Shown piece by piece: positions 32,826 through 44,945 of a DNA stretch of 64,000 nt (position 1 is its first letter; every line of letters starts with the position of its first letter). Under the pieces are notes generated by a model, which was given only the letters and a program-made list of their open reading frames with translations, was not told the origin of the DNA and made no database searches. The stretch lies in NCBI GenBank assembly GCA_946902985.2, contig OX336389.2, positions 791,740,979-791,804,978 on the forward strand. The letters are read 5' to 3'. The position numbers and the translations under genes are program-made. The DNA comes from Meconema thalassinum (lineage: Eukaryota; Arthropoda; Insecta; Orthoptera; Tettigoniidae).

Positions 32826-33145
32826 GACAGTAGTGGCTACGCTGGCTAAAGCACAGCATTAGGTCATGGGGCCAAGTTCTCTGCTGACTCGGTAGACGCG
32901 TGGGTTCGATCCCCACCGTCGGCCGTCCTTGAAATGGTTTTCCGTGGTTTCCCCATTTTCAACACCAGGCAATTGCTGGGACGGTACCTACTGACAGGCC
33001 ACGGCCGCTTCCTTCCACTTCCTTGCCCAATTTCATTCATCTTCATCAATTCCATCTCTCATCCCGACTCGACGCGCAGGTCGCCCACGGGCGTGGCCTA
33101 GAAAGACCTGCACTCGGCCTCTCAGGAGGCCACACGAAAAAAAAA
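32826..33145 (+). repeat. SINE family A, plus strand, perfect 14-bp TSD
   Basis: A 320-bp copy flanked by accgacgtaagacc at 32812-32825 and 33146-33159. tRNA-like head (tggctaaagcac near 32842, gtgggttcgatccccaccg near 32900), family body (aatggttttccgtggtttcc), a distal block with cgcccacgggcgtggcctag, and a terminal run of A. The perfect duplication marks a fairly recent insertion. Confidence 0.92.
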
Positions 33146-33159
33146 ACCGACGTAAGACC

Positions 33160-34560
33160 AAAGCACCCCCTACCGTATGTAACCGCACACGAAGTCACGC
33201 CCCGATGGCACTAGGAATGATTTACTAGAAATTGCTAAAATTCTTTCATGTTTCGTGCTTCTTCCGGAACATTCCACCGTCATTATGATCCATTAAGAAC
33301 AAGTCTTTGAATATGGCGAATCGAGTGAAATCATGAAGCATATAACACGGCCTAACAACCCGAAAGGCACTCTAAAGAAAAAAAATGAATAATGTTCACA
33401 GATTTGGCATGAGATTGGTGAAAAGTTGCAAATTTTAACTGTTTTTCTCAGAAGCTGTTACATCCAAAAGCCTAACATTTGTGCCGCAATATAACACTGT
33501 AAATTAAGTTTGCTGATATGCCTTGGTCTTTGTTGCAATGTCGTGAGCAACTACGCTCTGAGTTGCAGACATATGCCTTATATCGTAACTATCCTTCAAA
33601 CACCTAGAGCTAGAGCCTTAAATTGCAAACAAGTTTCTTCCTGGGGCATGGGAGCCTTCCTTTGGTAATTTATTGCAGATAAAAGCACACATTTCACAAT
33701 GCGATGTTGTTTTGAAAGCATTCTGTTGGAGAATGCTGTGAATATTTGAATCCTTGTCTGTACATGTCGTTGTTTTTCGAGATTTGCATGTATATAATAG
33801 CATTTCCTGTTTTCCTGATCATGCAGCAACATCTAGCAATATAAGGAATATTACTTATAATTTGATACAGCGTATTTAAACAATTGCTCAGTTATTCAGT
33901 CTATTCAAATACGTATGGAAGTGATTGACAGAAGAATTCCCGTCGCTGAGATACCTCAGCTAGCAAGGAAGTACGGAAGCAGACACCAGTTAGGTTCATT
34001 TATCCCCCTCCAAGTTAGGACACCAAATTGACCATTTACTAACCACTACAGATTATTACGCTTAACAAGTAAACTTGAAGGTCATTAGCCACTAATACTA
34101 TCATAACAAAAATCACATGACACCAACAAATCCAGGCATCTCACGCTTCTCTATACTTCTGTAACTAAACTTTCGTGCATATTGTATATAGTGTATCTTC
34201 ACTCACATGTTCGTAGATATAGATTTAACAGCTTATTTATTTATTTATGAAAGTACACAGGTATCAACCTAATTCAGTACCTTCTTGACACAAATACAAA
34301 GTAAATAATTGTAAATCTAAATAATAATTTTAGCAAAAGACAAGAAGAGAAAACAGAATTAAAACTACGTAATAAAATATAAAAAACTTTTAATTTTTTT
34401 GTAGCTAATGCTTAATTATGAATAAAATGAACTAAAATAATAATACAATTTTAGGAAAAGACAAGAAAATAAAAACGTATTAAAACTATAAAATAATAAT
34501 TATACATTTTAAAACATTTAGTCACAAATATTGCTAATGCTTAGAGATGAATTATTCGTT
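33160..34560. other. No gene recognised
   Basis: No supported feature. 34230-34520 is very AT-rich with short runs. Confidence 0.4.
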
Positions 34561-34592
34561 AATGATCGCTTGACGATCGAAACTGGTCATCC
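34561..34592 (+). ncRNA. Decayed hammerhead-like relic
   Basis: Helix II GATCG-CTTGA-CGATC (34564-34578), GAAA (34579-34582) and CTGGTC then ATCC are shared with the motif at 28631. The CTGATGA box is lost (the sequence reads gttaatga). A second, broken copy of the same repeat. Confidence 0.5.
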
Positions 34593-34754
34593 AAGTGTAT
34601 TAATTAATGTCACGTAATATATTTCAGGTTTAGGGAATTACATCCTCTACAACTGTGCCGACTGAAAAGCATTTGAATTAGAATGTATTATTTTATATCG
34701 TTCGGAATGTTACAATTCGGGTCTTGTGTTGTTCACAAAATATCAATGCATAGT

Positions 34755-34880
34755 TAACAGAGCATGTGAGATTTTCGAAGTGAAATGCCATGTCCTGTGG
34801 TTCGGATTCCACGTAAAAAGGAGGTCCCGTGGCTCATGATCTCGAGATTAACGGTCACGTTAAACTACAAGCTTCCTTTA
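34755..34880 (+). repeat. SINE family D fragment, plus strand
   Basis: The words catgtgagattttcgaagtg, gaaatgccatgtcctgtgg and ctcatgatctcgagattaac match, inverted, 40835-40950. The tRNA-like head is missing. Confidence 0.65.
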
Positions 34881-37800
34881 CTTCATAGTTAACAGAGCAA
34901 TCAAACATGAACAGAACTTGGTATCCGTAAGGAAATGTTGCTGTTTTGGTATTGTAAGGCTAATTATGCACATTAATATAATTCCATATAGTGGCCGTCT
35001 CTTGGGAATTAGTTTGAAGATTCTTTGCACATATTGGTGCTGTCACGTGATTATTTCTCGATTTACAACTATTGTACCTTGCGAAAGTCTCTAATCATGC
35101 ATCTAAACAAAGTCATAAATATTCACTTGATAGTTCTCTAAAGTCGAAAATATTATTTTCGCAGCACCCGCCATATTAGATTCTCACCTGAAGCTATTCA
35201 TAAAGGTTGCAGTATGATCAATGTTGCTGTTGTTGTTGATTCACTTCACCGGCCTGGGACATTTAGGGTCATGTGTCTCATGAACATTGTTGTGGATAAC
35301 CTGTGTTTCTTTGGTGACTGTAGGTGTGTGATTAAGGTTGGTGCCCCAGGGATTTAAACAAGCAACCATGCAGACTTTTGCTTGGAGGGTTTGTTTAATA
35401 AAACCGGAGAAAACCACACTGACGGTGGCCGCTGTCATTTCTAGGATTCATTTTTGAACCCTAGACTTTCTACAGCTCTCCATTTCAGCCGTGGTGCGCG
35501 AAATAAATAACATGGTTACGGTGTAAAGTTTGAACATCGACCTGCAGCTGATCAGAAATTTCGCCTCAGCGAAGAAACCCAATTTTTCACACCGGAGTTG
35601 AGAAGATACATTTTGCTTCAAATTATTTTCATAGCCGTCTACTTTTATCTTATTTCTGGCCCTATGCACTAAGAATTCAATGAACGCCTGCATGTTTGAT
35701 ATTAGCCTTGTACAATGTCGTTCTCTTAGAACGACCTTATAAGTGGAAATGCTGTTCTGATCCATTCCTTTCCTAACGGCCAAGAGCAGATGACCTTAAT
35801 GTTTCACTACTTAGAACAAAAATCACCTTACTACCACTTTAATTACAGTTGGTGACCTACTTTTGACTTGTTTAGGAACACCGTCCCTCTTTGCAAGGAA
35901 CACAATGATTAGCCTCCATTACTCATAGACAAACAAAGTTGAACTTGTAGATTTACGTAGCTCTTAACCTAGCAATTTTACGCCACAAGGCCTCCCTGCG
36001 AACTAATGGTCGTGTCTTTTTTTTTTTTTTTTTTACGTCCCACATGTATTGGCAGAGCATAGGAAAATAATCCTTCGAGTTAACTATACTGCTTCAAAAG
36101 CGATTCACTATGCATGTACATGGGAAGGGGCTAGTGATCAAAGATAGGAAAGTAAATAGAGACCTGATTTCAAATTACACGTTTCCTACTGGTTGAGATG
36201 AGTTACCTCTTTCATAACGTGTCTCTTCTCCGAAAACATTCCTACATTTATCTTACAGTACTGTATTACACAAGTTTCAAAATTGATCTCGTTTCTTTTG
36301 TATCAGTGTTTGAAGCCGTGAGTGCTCAGTGATGTGCGTGCTAACAGTAAGTGGCGCACGCCAGAATGATAGCTGTCTCAGTTCTCATGCTAATTTGATA
36401 GCGTCACAAGGCAACGACCCGGGGAAGAACTTACCGCATAATAGCTTGAAGGACGTGCCACATACATTTTGTTACGGCATCCATGAAATGTAAAGCCTGG
36501 ATGCATAGATAGACGTTGCTAGCAGTGAACTGAGATTAGCCGTACTCTATCAAATTAAGTTATAACCAAACAGGCAGCACGACACATTCATTAGGGACTT
36601 CAGTGACGATTACATTTCATGAAGTCACGCATACGTTATCTGTTTCATAATAATGTGCTATGAAAAACAAAATGGTGTGAGAGTTTCATAAACAACGAAA
36701 GGATATCAGGAATCGTTTCTTTTCGTGGAGCGCCGAGACGTTTATTAAAGGAATTAATTTGCATAGTTCTGAACACCATTGAAACAGGAAACCCAGGCCT
36801 TTCAATTAATCGATTATAATGTGACTGACATTAGAAGCGGGATAATGTCCACACCTATGCAGTAAAATGCCTTTTAGGTGCCAAAATTACGACGTACAAT
36901 TTACCCACTTCCAAATGTCCTTATTAGATCTCCAAAAGTGGTACATTTTATGACGAGAAAAAAATACACTTGTATATTGTAAAGCTTCTGTCCCCAAGAG
37001 AGAGAACTGACATCTGAAAACAGGAGGGTTTTAGATATCATTTTCATCTTTCAGAATTTTACAATTTGTGCTAATTTTCTGAATGAAAACTTCGCAGAGC
37101 ACAATGAGTGTATTACGGAAGGTGATCACTTTCAGGAAGAGTCGTGTGGTAGTTCTAGCACTGATTTATCAAGGCAGAGTATGTCAAGCACAAATTCCAT
37201 TTAAAATAAGCAACGAAGTGGGTTGCTTAATGATGTTTGAGAACACCTTGCATGGCCAGTAAGAGTTCTTACCCCACGATACAGAACTAATGACTTTTGG
37301 AAGGAATGTACTACTGGGAGAAAGGCACTAACACCATCTAAGTAGAGAGTTAACTGACAAACTAAGCAACACAATGTTACTGCAACTAGACTATAGGTAT
37401 TAACGTGTATGCCAGAGCATTCCCTCCTGACTTGACAATACCAAATTACGTGCATTAAGCTATGTAAACGGAATTTATTGCTTGAAAATAGTTGAAATGT
37501 TACAAATCTAACAATGCATTGTTTCAACTTTCTCCTAAGCGACATCAAACTTCAGATAGAAACGGGATTACTCAGCTATTCGTTTAATTAAAAAGAACTA
37601 GCTAATATCATAAGAATACAGTCAGATGATTTCCAATTTATTTATTTATTTATTTATTAAAAACCATAAAGCCTTTGGGAATTAAGATCCTTATCGTCAA
37701 ATGTTCTAGCAGCGCAAGATTAGAAATGATCGGGAACTGGCCATCCGTGATGGGATGGAAATGGTCAAATACGAGCAATGGGAGAAGTAAGTGCATCGGT

Positions 37801-38640
37801 GATGCAAGGGTAGATACTCTGCGTTACAAGTTCATGTGCAGTATAAAGGGTTTGTATTCCTAAAAAGAATACGCGAGCTAATATCATAAGAATACAGTAA
37901 GATAATTTCTTATTTAGTTATACGGGAAGAAAGAAGGACAAATATTTGAAAAATGCAAGATAATGCAATTTACATGGAATTGGCTAATTCACCGTGTGTC
38001 AAAGCACTACGCCAAAATTCTATGACCTAAATACAAGCCGGTTAATTAGTTTCAGACATTATACTCATGCTATTATATTCAATTCAATATCCTTGTAAAC
38101 GTCTCCACGGATACTAATCTCCTATATTAATGCACTAGAAACAGAAGTTTATTCAACCAGCAGAGTATTATTTCAATAATACTTATCATGGGCACGGTTT
38201 ATGTACAGACGATTGAATGGATTTTAACAGATAACGTAAAACCTAAGTAAATATTGAATCAAAAATATTAATTATATATGCGTAACACACATAGCTTACA
38301 CGTATTTATTATTATTATTTGTTTATTTACTTTTTATGTATCACACCTCACCACTCTTTAACACCAAAAACAGACTTCAATAAACTCACAGTTTATCTGT
38401 GTCTGATATTAATATTTCTTTATTAAATATTTTCAACATTTACAGACTTTTAGGAGCCGATTACCCAGATTTCAGGCTTCTTAAAATAACAATTATTATT
38501 ATTATCATCATCGTCATCATCATCATCAACATCACATTTCTAGCCTCTAGGCTCAAGTCAACTATATCGTTTGATCAGAGTACGCAGGTGTTTTTGGATT
38601 TTTATTTAATAAGCTGTTTTATCAATGATACACTCCATTG
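34881..38640. other. Long stretch without a recognisable gene
   Basis: Short frames only, none with a domain I know. Landmarks: a poly-T run (about 36017-36033) followed by acgtcccacatgta, which looks like a worn family E SINE edge, and short (attt)n runs near 37640. I see no RNA gene. Confidence 0.4.
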
Positions 38641-38649
38641 CAGTGCATT

Positions 38650-38830
38650 ATTTGGGACTATGATTGCAATAGGTGCCACAAGACTTGAAATAAGGCACAA
38701 CTCCAGCGCATGTCAGCTTGGACGCACACTCAGGATGGCCACACTCGGTGTCAGGATTTGAACCTCGGTTTTTCAGACTTGCAGATATCCAGTCCATGAC
38801 GTAATAGGCGACGTAACCCGCTCAAATACG
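38650..38830 (-). repeat. Old tRNA-like repeat, minus strand
   Basis: The plus-strand caggatttgaacctcgg near 38750 is a B-box on the minus strand. The part to its left (tgccacaagacttgaaataa) resembles 1895-1920. Diverged and unassigned. Confidence 0.4.
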
Positions 38831-38984
38831 GATATGAGTTTTTAATTTGGAAACCAAGGCCTATAGTGTGCCCCTCAAGAAACACTGAGATAGTGCGTGA
38901 GAAAGTACTGTAGTTAGATTCAAGCACAAGTGTAGGGAATTATAACTATAACATTAAGAATGATGAGCATATATGTCTAAAAGT

Positions 38985-39435
38985 CTGGCTCCTTGGCTAA
39001 ATGGTTAGCGTGCTAGGCTTTGGCCCGAAGTGCTCTGGGTTCGATTCCCGGCTGAGCCATCAGGGGTTTTATTCTCCTGGGGTTAATTCCCGTGGCTCGG
39101 GGACTGGGTGTATGTGACGTCTTCATCATCACTTCATCCTCCTTACGACACGCAGATCGCCCACGGGCGTCAACTAAAAAGACCTGCACTCGGCTTCTCC
39201 TAGCTGAGAGCGGCTATCCTGAATTTGTTTTTCCCACGTATTTTTCCACACGCACTACAGGCAAATGCTGTCAGAATGCCTTACCCCATGTCCCGGGGCG
39301 CCTATGCGGATGTCCGAATACAGTCACATACACTACTACAGTAATCACTGGATTAGAGGTTATCATAGAAGTTCAATACACACCTAACTACACGGGGCTA
39401 ATAGGCAAGATGTCCCAAGCCCCTTAAAATGAATT
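38985..39435 (+). repeat. Composite SINE, family A related, plus strand
   Basis: Well-preserved tRNA-like head (ggctccttggctaaatggtt then gggttcgattcccggctg, 38992-39058). The distal block cgcccacgggcgt..cctgcactcggc is shared with 32826-33145. From about 39200 it runs into a second tail (cacggggctaataggcaag) of the type ending the copies at 39895 and 44235. Two SINE tails are thus fused or nested. It is not a tRNA gene: it lacks an intact acceptor stem and continues as SINE. Confidence 0.7.
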
Positions 39436-39894
39436 AACAACAACAGCAACAAAAATTAAAGCGAGCACAATGTTGAGAGTCTAATCCCGTCTCGCATTAT
39501 GACGTCACACTACCATGTGACGTTGTGCATATCGTACTGTTGTGGGTGACATGCTAAACTTTTATACCGTTCATGTGTATTTGAAGTTAAAATGTTTGCT
39601 GTTTTACGCAATTAAACGTTATAGTAAGGCGTTGTGTACCTTCTAGGTGTAAACATAGGTCTCGCACACTATAGAGTTAGCTCTTGCCGTTTTCGTTTGC
39701 CAACACTACGGAAATAATAGCTAATGAAATTCCGTCAGGTTGAGAATACAATCTATGTTATCAAGGCAATTGTGGATGCGTTCACCTCACTTTTTGCCCT
39801 AAAGAAACGACAATGCTGCACAGGAGAAAGTTTATATCACATGACGCTGTGTTCAAATATAATTAGTGCTCAATTCTCGACTACCTCTTTGTAT
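39436..39894. other. No gene recognised
   Basis: A short CA-rich run sits at the left edge as the SINE tail. Otherwise nothing supported. Confidence 0.35.
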
Positions 39895-40265
39895 ATTGGC
39901 TAGTATTCCTGGCTGTCACCACAATGTTCCGGGGTGGATTCCCGGCTATGCCAAGGAATTTAATTCTGGTCTGAGGACTGGAACGGTGTAGGCCTACACT
40001 CGGCCTTGTGAGGTAAAGCTGAGAAGTGGTGGGTTCGATTCCCATCTAAGCAATCTTAGAAGTGATTTTTCGTGGTCTCCCATTTCTACTCCAGGCAATC
40101 GCCGGGATGGTTCCTAACTTGAGGGCACGGCCGCTTGCTTCCAAATCCTCACGATAATTACGAATGCACATACTACTCCATCCATCACAATAACACAGGG
40201 TATCAGACGCACACCACGGTACACGGGGCTAAATGACCACGATGTTCAAGCTTCTCAAACAACGA
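39895..40265 (+). repeat. SINE family A, plus strand
   Basis: Head with gattcccggctatgcc, second block gtgggttcgattcccatct, body ttttcgtggtctcccatttc, and distal block tacacggggctaaatgacca followed by a CAA-rich end. Full length in structure. Confidence 0.75.
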
Positions 40266-40834
40266 CAAAATCGGTATATTGAAGCCAATCAGGATGTCTC
40301 ATGGCAGACGGTTTGATTCATACTTCTTTGAGTCCCAGTTTGAGTCATTGACATTTGCTCCAGTATATAAAAAATCGTCTGCTTGGAAGCATTGTTGTGT
40401 TGACACCAGTCAATGGAGTCGTGATTCAGTCCACCTCTACCAGTCTCCGTACACCCAGTCTGCATGCTAATTGCATCACGCGAGTTCTTAACAAGGATGA
40501 TACTTTCTGGCTAACTTAAGGTGCCATAGTGGGCGTCGACACGTCGACTTATTATCCCGGATGGATCCTAAATGTATTGGACAGTGAACTTGCTAGACAC
40601 CGCTGAGTCTGCTAGCCTATGCTTATTTCCCCACTGACCGATTAATCCATAACATCAACTTCCCAGTGTTTTCTGCAGTTTTGCCAAATAGTAGCTTTAC
40701 TGTTTACCATCTCCGATGTCTCAGTCCCACTCATGGCTGTGATTATATGGAAGATTTGAGATATGGGAGGCGCTGAGTTTTGGCCTTCAGGGCACAGCTA
40801 GTGCCTGTGTGTACTATCGATCGATCGATGCTTG
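40266..40834. other. No gene recognised
   Basis: No supported feature. A short (gatc)n-like run, atcgatcgatcgatgc, lies at about 40816 beside the next SINE. Confidence 0.35.
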
Positions 40835-41015
40835 TAGTTTTATGTGACCGTTAATCTTGTGATCATGAGGCTCGGGGCCACCTTCTTACGTGGAATCCGA
40901 TCCACAGGACATGGCATTTCACTTCGAAAATCTCACATGCATTGGCCGGGAATCAAACCCGGTCCACCTTGGTGAAAGGCGAATAACTTGACCGCTGCCC
41001 CACCACGCCCACTCT
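40835..41015 (-). repeat. SINE family D, minus strand
   Basis: Minus-strand head (plus-strand view: ccgggaatcaaacccggtcc near 40950) and body (acatggcatttcacttcgaa). Best copy of this family in the window; fragments lie at 1695 and 34755. Confidence 0.7.
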
Positions 41016-41299
41016 CTGTGTATACTGTGAAAGGTTCTACTCATAGGGTCAGTGTTTTGTTCTGACTCAGCGAGGAAAGTTATAACAAACTACCTCACTC
41101 CTCACTTGCCTAGTATGCCTCATTATAGTGCTTTTCAGTTTCAAGGTTGCGTAAGTAATCCATTAATAGAATTACTTTCAGTCGGTCAACACGAGTGTTC
41201 CCAATTAGATTGGGCGGGAAGAGAAGTTGCGTAGGAGGAGAGGAGAAATACGAAGTACGAGGGTGAGACAAAGTTATATAACACATTAGTGAGATAAAT

Positions 41300-41637
41300 G
41301 AAAATGAAAATCCACAGCCTGCTTCCAGTTTCCGACCGGGCCAGGAATGGAATGAATGAAGCCCCTATCTAGCGGCGAGGACATGAACTGTGCCGGCTGC
41401 CGAGGCCTGACGCACTCCTCTGGGGCAAATGATTAAATGAATGACAGATGAAGTGAAATGATAGTGGAGAGTGTTGCTGGAATGAGATTTTGACAGGGAA
41501 ATCCGGAGTACCCGGAGAAAAACCTGTCTGCCTCCGTTTTGTCCAGCACAGATCTCACATGGAGTGACCGGGATTTGAACCACGGACCCAGCGGTGAGAG
41601 GCCGGCGTGCTGCCGCCTAAGCCACGGAGGCTTCCCG
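41300..41637 (-). repeat. SINE family C, minus strand, perfect TSD
   Basis: A 338-bp copy between gtgagataaat at 41289-41299 and 41638-41648. The minus-strand head starts gcctccgtggcttaggcgg with B-box-like ggttcaaatcccgg. The 3' end carries the ttttcattttca tail. Partner of 53489-53822 and 53924-54045. Confidence 0.92.
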
Positions 41638-41648
41638 GTGAGATAAAT

Positions 41649-42259
41649 ATGAACGTAAAATTGAAAAACAGAAGAAAATGAAATACACAAAATTACATTA
41701 CAATGAAATCAAACAATGAATGCAATAAAAATTGAAAGTATAAAATAATATGCTTAGCAAAAAATGATGTCGGTTTTTCACGACACACGCAAAACACAAG
41801 AGTAATGTAGATCAAGGAACTGTCGAAATTAATGACTAACCTTATCACATATACTCAAAGAAACAACATTGAACATTATACGGACGGGGAACCAAACACT
41901 GGTGTAGTGATCCCGCGGATACGTTTACACACAAAAAAGCTTAGCTGTGACCAATCAAACCAGTAAGATTGTCTTGCACAAAGACATCTCTGCTTGCGGC
42001 ACATAACTTTGCGACGACTCAAACGATACATAAATACGCCAAATACAGTATTACTTTCCAATCAAATCCTAGAATTTCAAAATTATCTACTTACGCAATG
42101 GATGTGAACACACAAAGCAGAAAATTCACAAATTGAATGGAACGGAATGCGTATTTACGGATGATGTCCAAAAACACATGAAAGCACACACGTAAATAAA
42201 AATATCGAAAGATAAGACACGGGAGTGAAATAATTACATGATAGTTATATTATTAGATA
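41649..42259. other. No gene recognised
   Basis: No supported feature. Confidence 0.35.
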
Positions 42260-42389
42260 AAGCAAAGCAAAGCCAACTCCGTACAGGCCATGGAGGCCCT
42301 GGGAGTAGTGGAAGGTAGAGGCTTCCACTCTTTGTGACATGGGCACTAGATGGGATGGAGTTGTCAGCTCCATGCCCGGCCGTCTTTGC
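42260..42389 (+). repeat. Small 130-bp retroposed repeat with TSD
   Basis: Flanked by tattattagata (42248-42259 and 42390-42401, perfect). Internal words ccgtacaggccatggaggcc and tagaggcttccactcttt. No tRNA-like promoter is obvious. The perfect 12-base duplication shows that it moved recently. Confidence 0.75.
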
Positions 42390-42401
42390 TATTATTAGAT
42401 A

Positions 42402-43294
42402 TTGGGTAATACTAATTGTGGGTGATTGTGAAATGTGGACCTAGCAGGCCCAAGACACGTCTGAATCACATGACAATATATTCGTGGAGTAAGCACGAGC
42501 AAAGAAGCGAGCAGAAGCCTCGCAAAGCTTAAATGAGTAGCATAGGAGGAGAGGGAGAGAATCAAGTTCCCTTCCTGAATATTTGTGGAGCCAATAGCAA
42601 AATATATACAGATAAAATTGCAATAGTGTCAGAATATTACACCGTGGTAAGTTCTGGCAACAACCAATGAGAAACCAACCAAGAATTTTTGCGGATATTG
42701 TAACACTTTAGTACAGAATTACACATGTTAAGAAATACACAGCAACAAGCGTGCTTTTATATGAATATGTAGTAAGAAAATGCGTACAAGCATTACAGAA
42801 AAGTAGTACAGGGTATTGCACCACATTGCATAATAAAACGGCTCAATATCAATCTTTGTAATATCCAATCAGCACAGACTGGTATTAATATGCATTCAAC
42901 GGCTTGACCCATCATGACATACACTATTTACTTCATGTGCCATGAGTCAGAACACATTCTACTACGATAAAATAGTTGAAGCGTTATAAAGAGGCTCTTC
43001 GTAATTTAATAGAAGTCAGTTGTTTATCCTACCTAAACTCTAAAGGATGACGTCATCATTGTTCACACAAGAACGTTACGAGAGAAAGGTATTAATGAAT
43101 TCCATATTTGCTATGGGCGTGCCCGTTGTCAACTTGTAGGGGAACACAAGTGCAGTTTGCCTGAATATAACCTGTCACAATTGGAAGCAGATAGTGCAAT
43201 TAGATTTCTGGTGGAGTGCATAATCATAGGTCCCAACTATGGAGAGGGCGTGGCTAATTTCTTTTGGTTTCCGGAAAGGCCTGGTAGAGGTCCT
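42402..43294. other. No gene recognised
   Basis: No supported feature. Confidence 0.35.
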
Positions 43295-43640
43295 TCTATT
43301 TGACGTCCGTTGACGATCTGAAAGTCGTGACGAGGATTATTAATAGCCACCTCTTCTCAGTTCGTGAGGTAGAACTGAGAATAGACGCGTTTGATTCCCT
43401 CCTTAGCCATTCTACAAGTGGTTTTCTGTGGTTTCCCCCTTCTACTCCAGCCAAATCTCGGAATGGTTCCAAACTTAAGGCCACGGAGGTGGTGGTCTCC
43501 ATCCCAATCCACGCCTCAATTGAAAAAAATACAGACTAGAACAGATAATACAATCAACAAATTCTAAATAAAAAATAAAATATATATGCACGCAAGTACA
43601 CGGTTATGAAATGACCACGAAGCTCAACCCCATCAATGAA
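43295..43640 (+). repeat. SINE family A, plus strand, diverged
   Basis: Body words gtggttttctgtggtttccc and cttaaggccacggaggtggt, and a distal cacggttatgaaatgaccac block, place it in family A. The tRNA-like head is worn (gcgtttgattccctcctta). Confidence 0.65.
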
Positions 43641-44234
43641 AAAAAGAAATAACTAAACATATCTTCGTTTAGAATGAGGTGGAGTTTCGTGAAGCCAACA
43701 ATGCCCATACACCAGCTGAGAATCATACGGCGTGAGGGAAATAAAAGACATCATTCCAGCATAAGAGTGCTCTTAGCCACGCTATGAGCCACCACTCCTT
43801 TCCCATATAAACAGCTGATTAGTCGGGTCCTAGGTTAGTAGGAGATTGAGGACCATACGTTATTTGATACTGCATAACGTTTGTTAAATCCTGCTTATTC
43901 GCATTACGGACAATGAGTATTACCTTCATGGAGACATTCATGCTGTTACACTCCTGACACACATTCAACGTCCATTTTAATTAATCTGGATTCTGACATG
44001 CCTCCCTGTCACCTATGAAGGATATGAGCAAACCCGAAAATAAACGATATATGTCGGCAAATGCAAGAGCAAACAACAAGTAGTCCATATGATCCGAAGA
44101 GGAACATTTCAAGATGTTAAACAAGCGTCAACAATTATTTAAGTAATAATGTTGTGTTTGAACTGACTGTTGCGATATATAAATGTGTATGTAGGATGAA
44201 TTCAAACATAACCATGTCCCATTTCCGTCTTTGA
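43641..44234. other. No gene recognised
   Basis: No supported feature. Confidence 0.35.
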
Positions 44235-44945
44235 TATATCTAGCATTCTTGGCTGTCACCATGGAGGTCTAGTTAGATTCGTGGCTCTGTCAAGAAATTT
44301 TACTCTGGTCTGCCGGCCTCGTGGTGCTGGGGTAACGCGCCTGCCTCGCACCAGGAGGCCCCGGGTTCGACTCCCGGCTCCGTCAGGGATTTTAGAAACT
44401 GATGTGTGGGCTGGAACGGGGTGCACTCAGCCTCACGAGGACCATTGAGTAGCTGTCTGGCAGTGAGGCACCACTACGGTCACGGAGACCAAGATTAACG
44501 GCCGAGGGGACCAGACGCACTAACCACGCGTCACCTCATCATCTGCATGCCAAATGTCTGGACAGCGGTTGCTTGGTAGACTTAGGCCCTTTCTTGGCCT
44601 GTAGTGCCACGGGGTTTCGTTTCTTTCCGAGTGCTGGAACGGGATACACTCAGTCTCGTGAGGCAAAACTGAGAGTAGGTGAATTTGATTTCTGCCTCAG
44701 CCATCCTGGAAGTGGTTTTCCGTGGGTTTTCACGTCTACTCCATGCAAATGCTGGGATGGTGCCTAGCTTATAGTCACGGCCGCCACCTTCCCAATTCTC
44801 TCCTTCCTACCCAAATCCTACCTCGATTACAAGTACACACACTAGTACAGACATTACAGTGACAAAGATTATAAGACAACTTTTACGCACACCCAAGTGC
44901 ACGGGGCTACGTAACCACGATGTCGCAAACCCCCTAAAGAATCAA
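44235..44945 (+). repeat. SINE family A split by a family B SINE
   Basis: The family A head (tcttggctgtcaccatgg, aaattttactctggtctg) stops at about 44310 and resumes at about 44625 with the next expected part (agtgctggaacgggatacac, ggaagtggttttccgtgggt, cacggggctacgtaaccacg). The intervening block is a separate SINE. Confidence 0.75.
44311..44622 (+). repeat. SINE family B, plus strand, nested
   Basis: tRNA-like head (cctcgtggtgctggggtaac, gggttcgactcccggctccg), body (ctggaacggggtgcactcag, agattaacggccgaggggac) and 3' end tgtagtgccacgggg. Inverted partner of 51205-51517. Confidence 0.8.

Noticed and set aside
38988..39060. A tRNA gene
   Set aside because: Good A and B boxes, but the sequence runs on into a SINE body and I could not pair a 7-bp acceptor stem. 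The same applies to the heads at 8384, 32880, 44325 and 53495.
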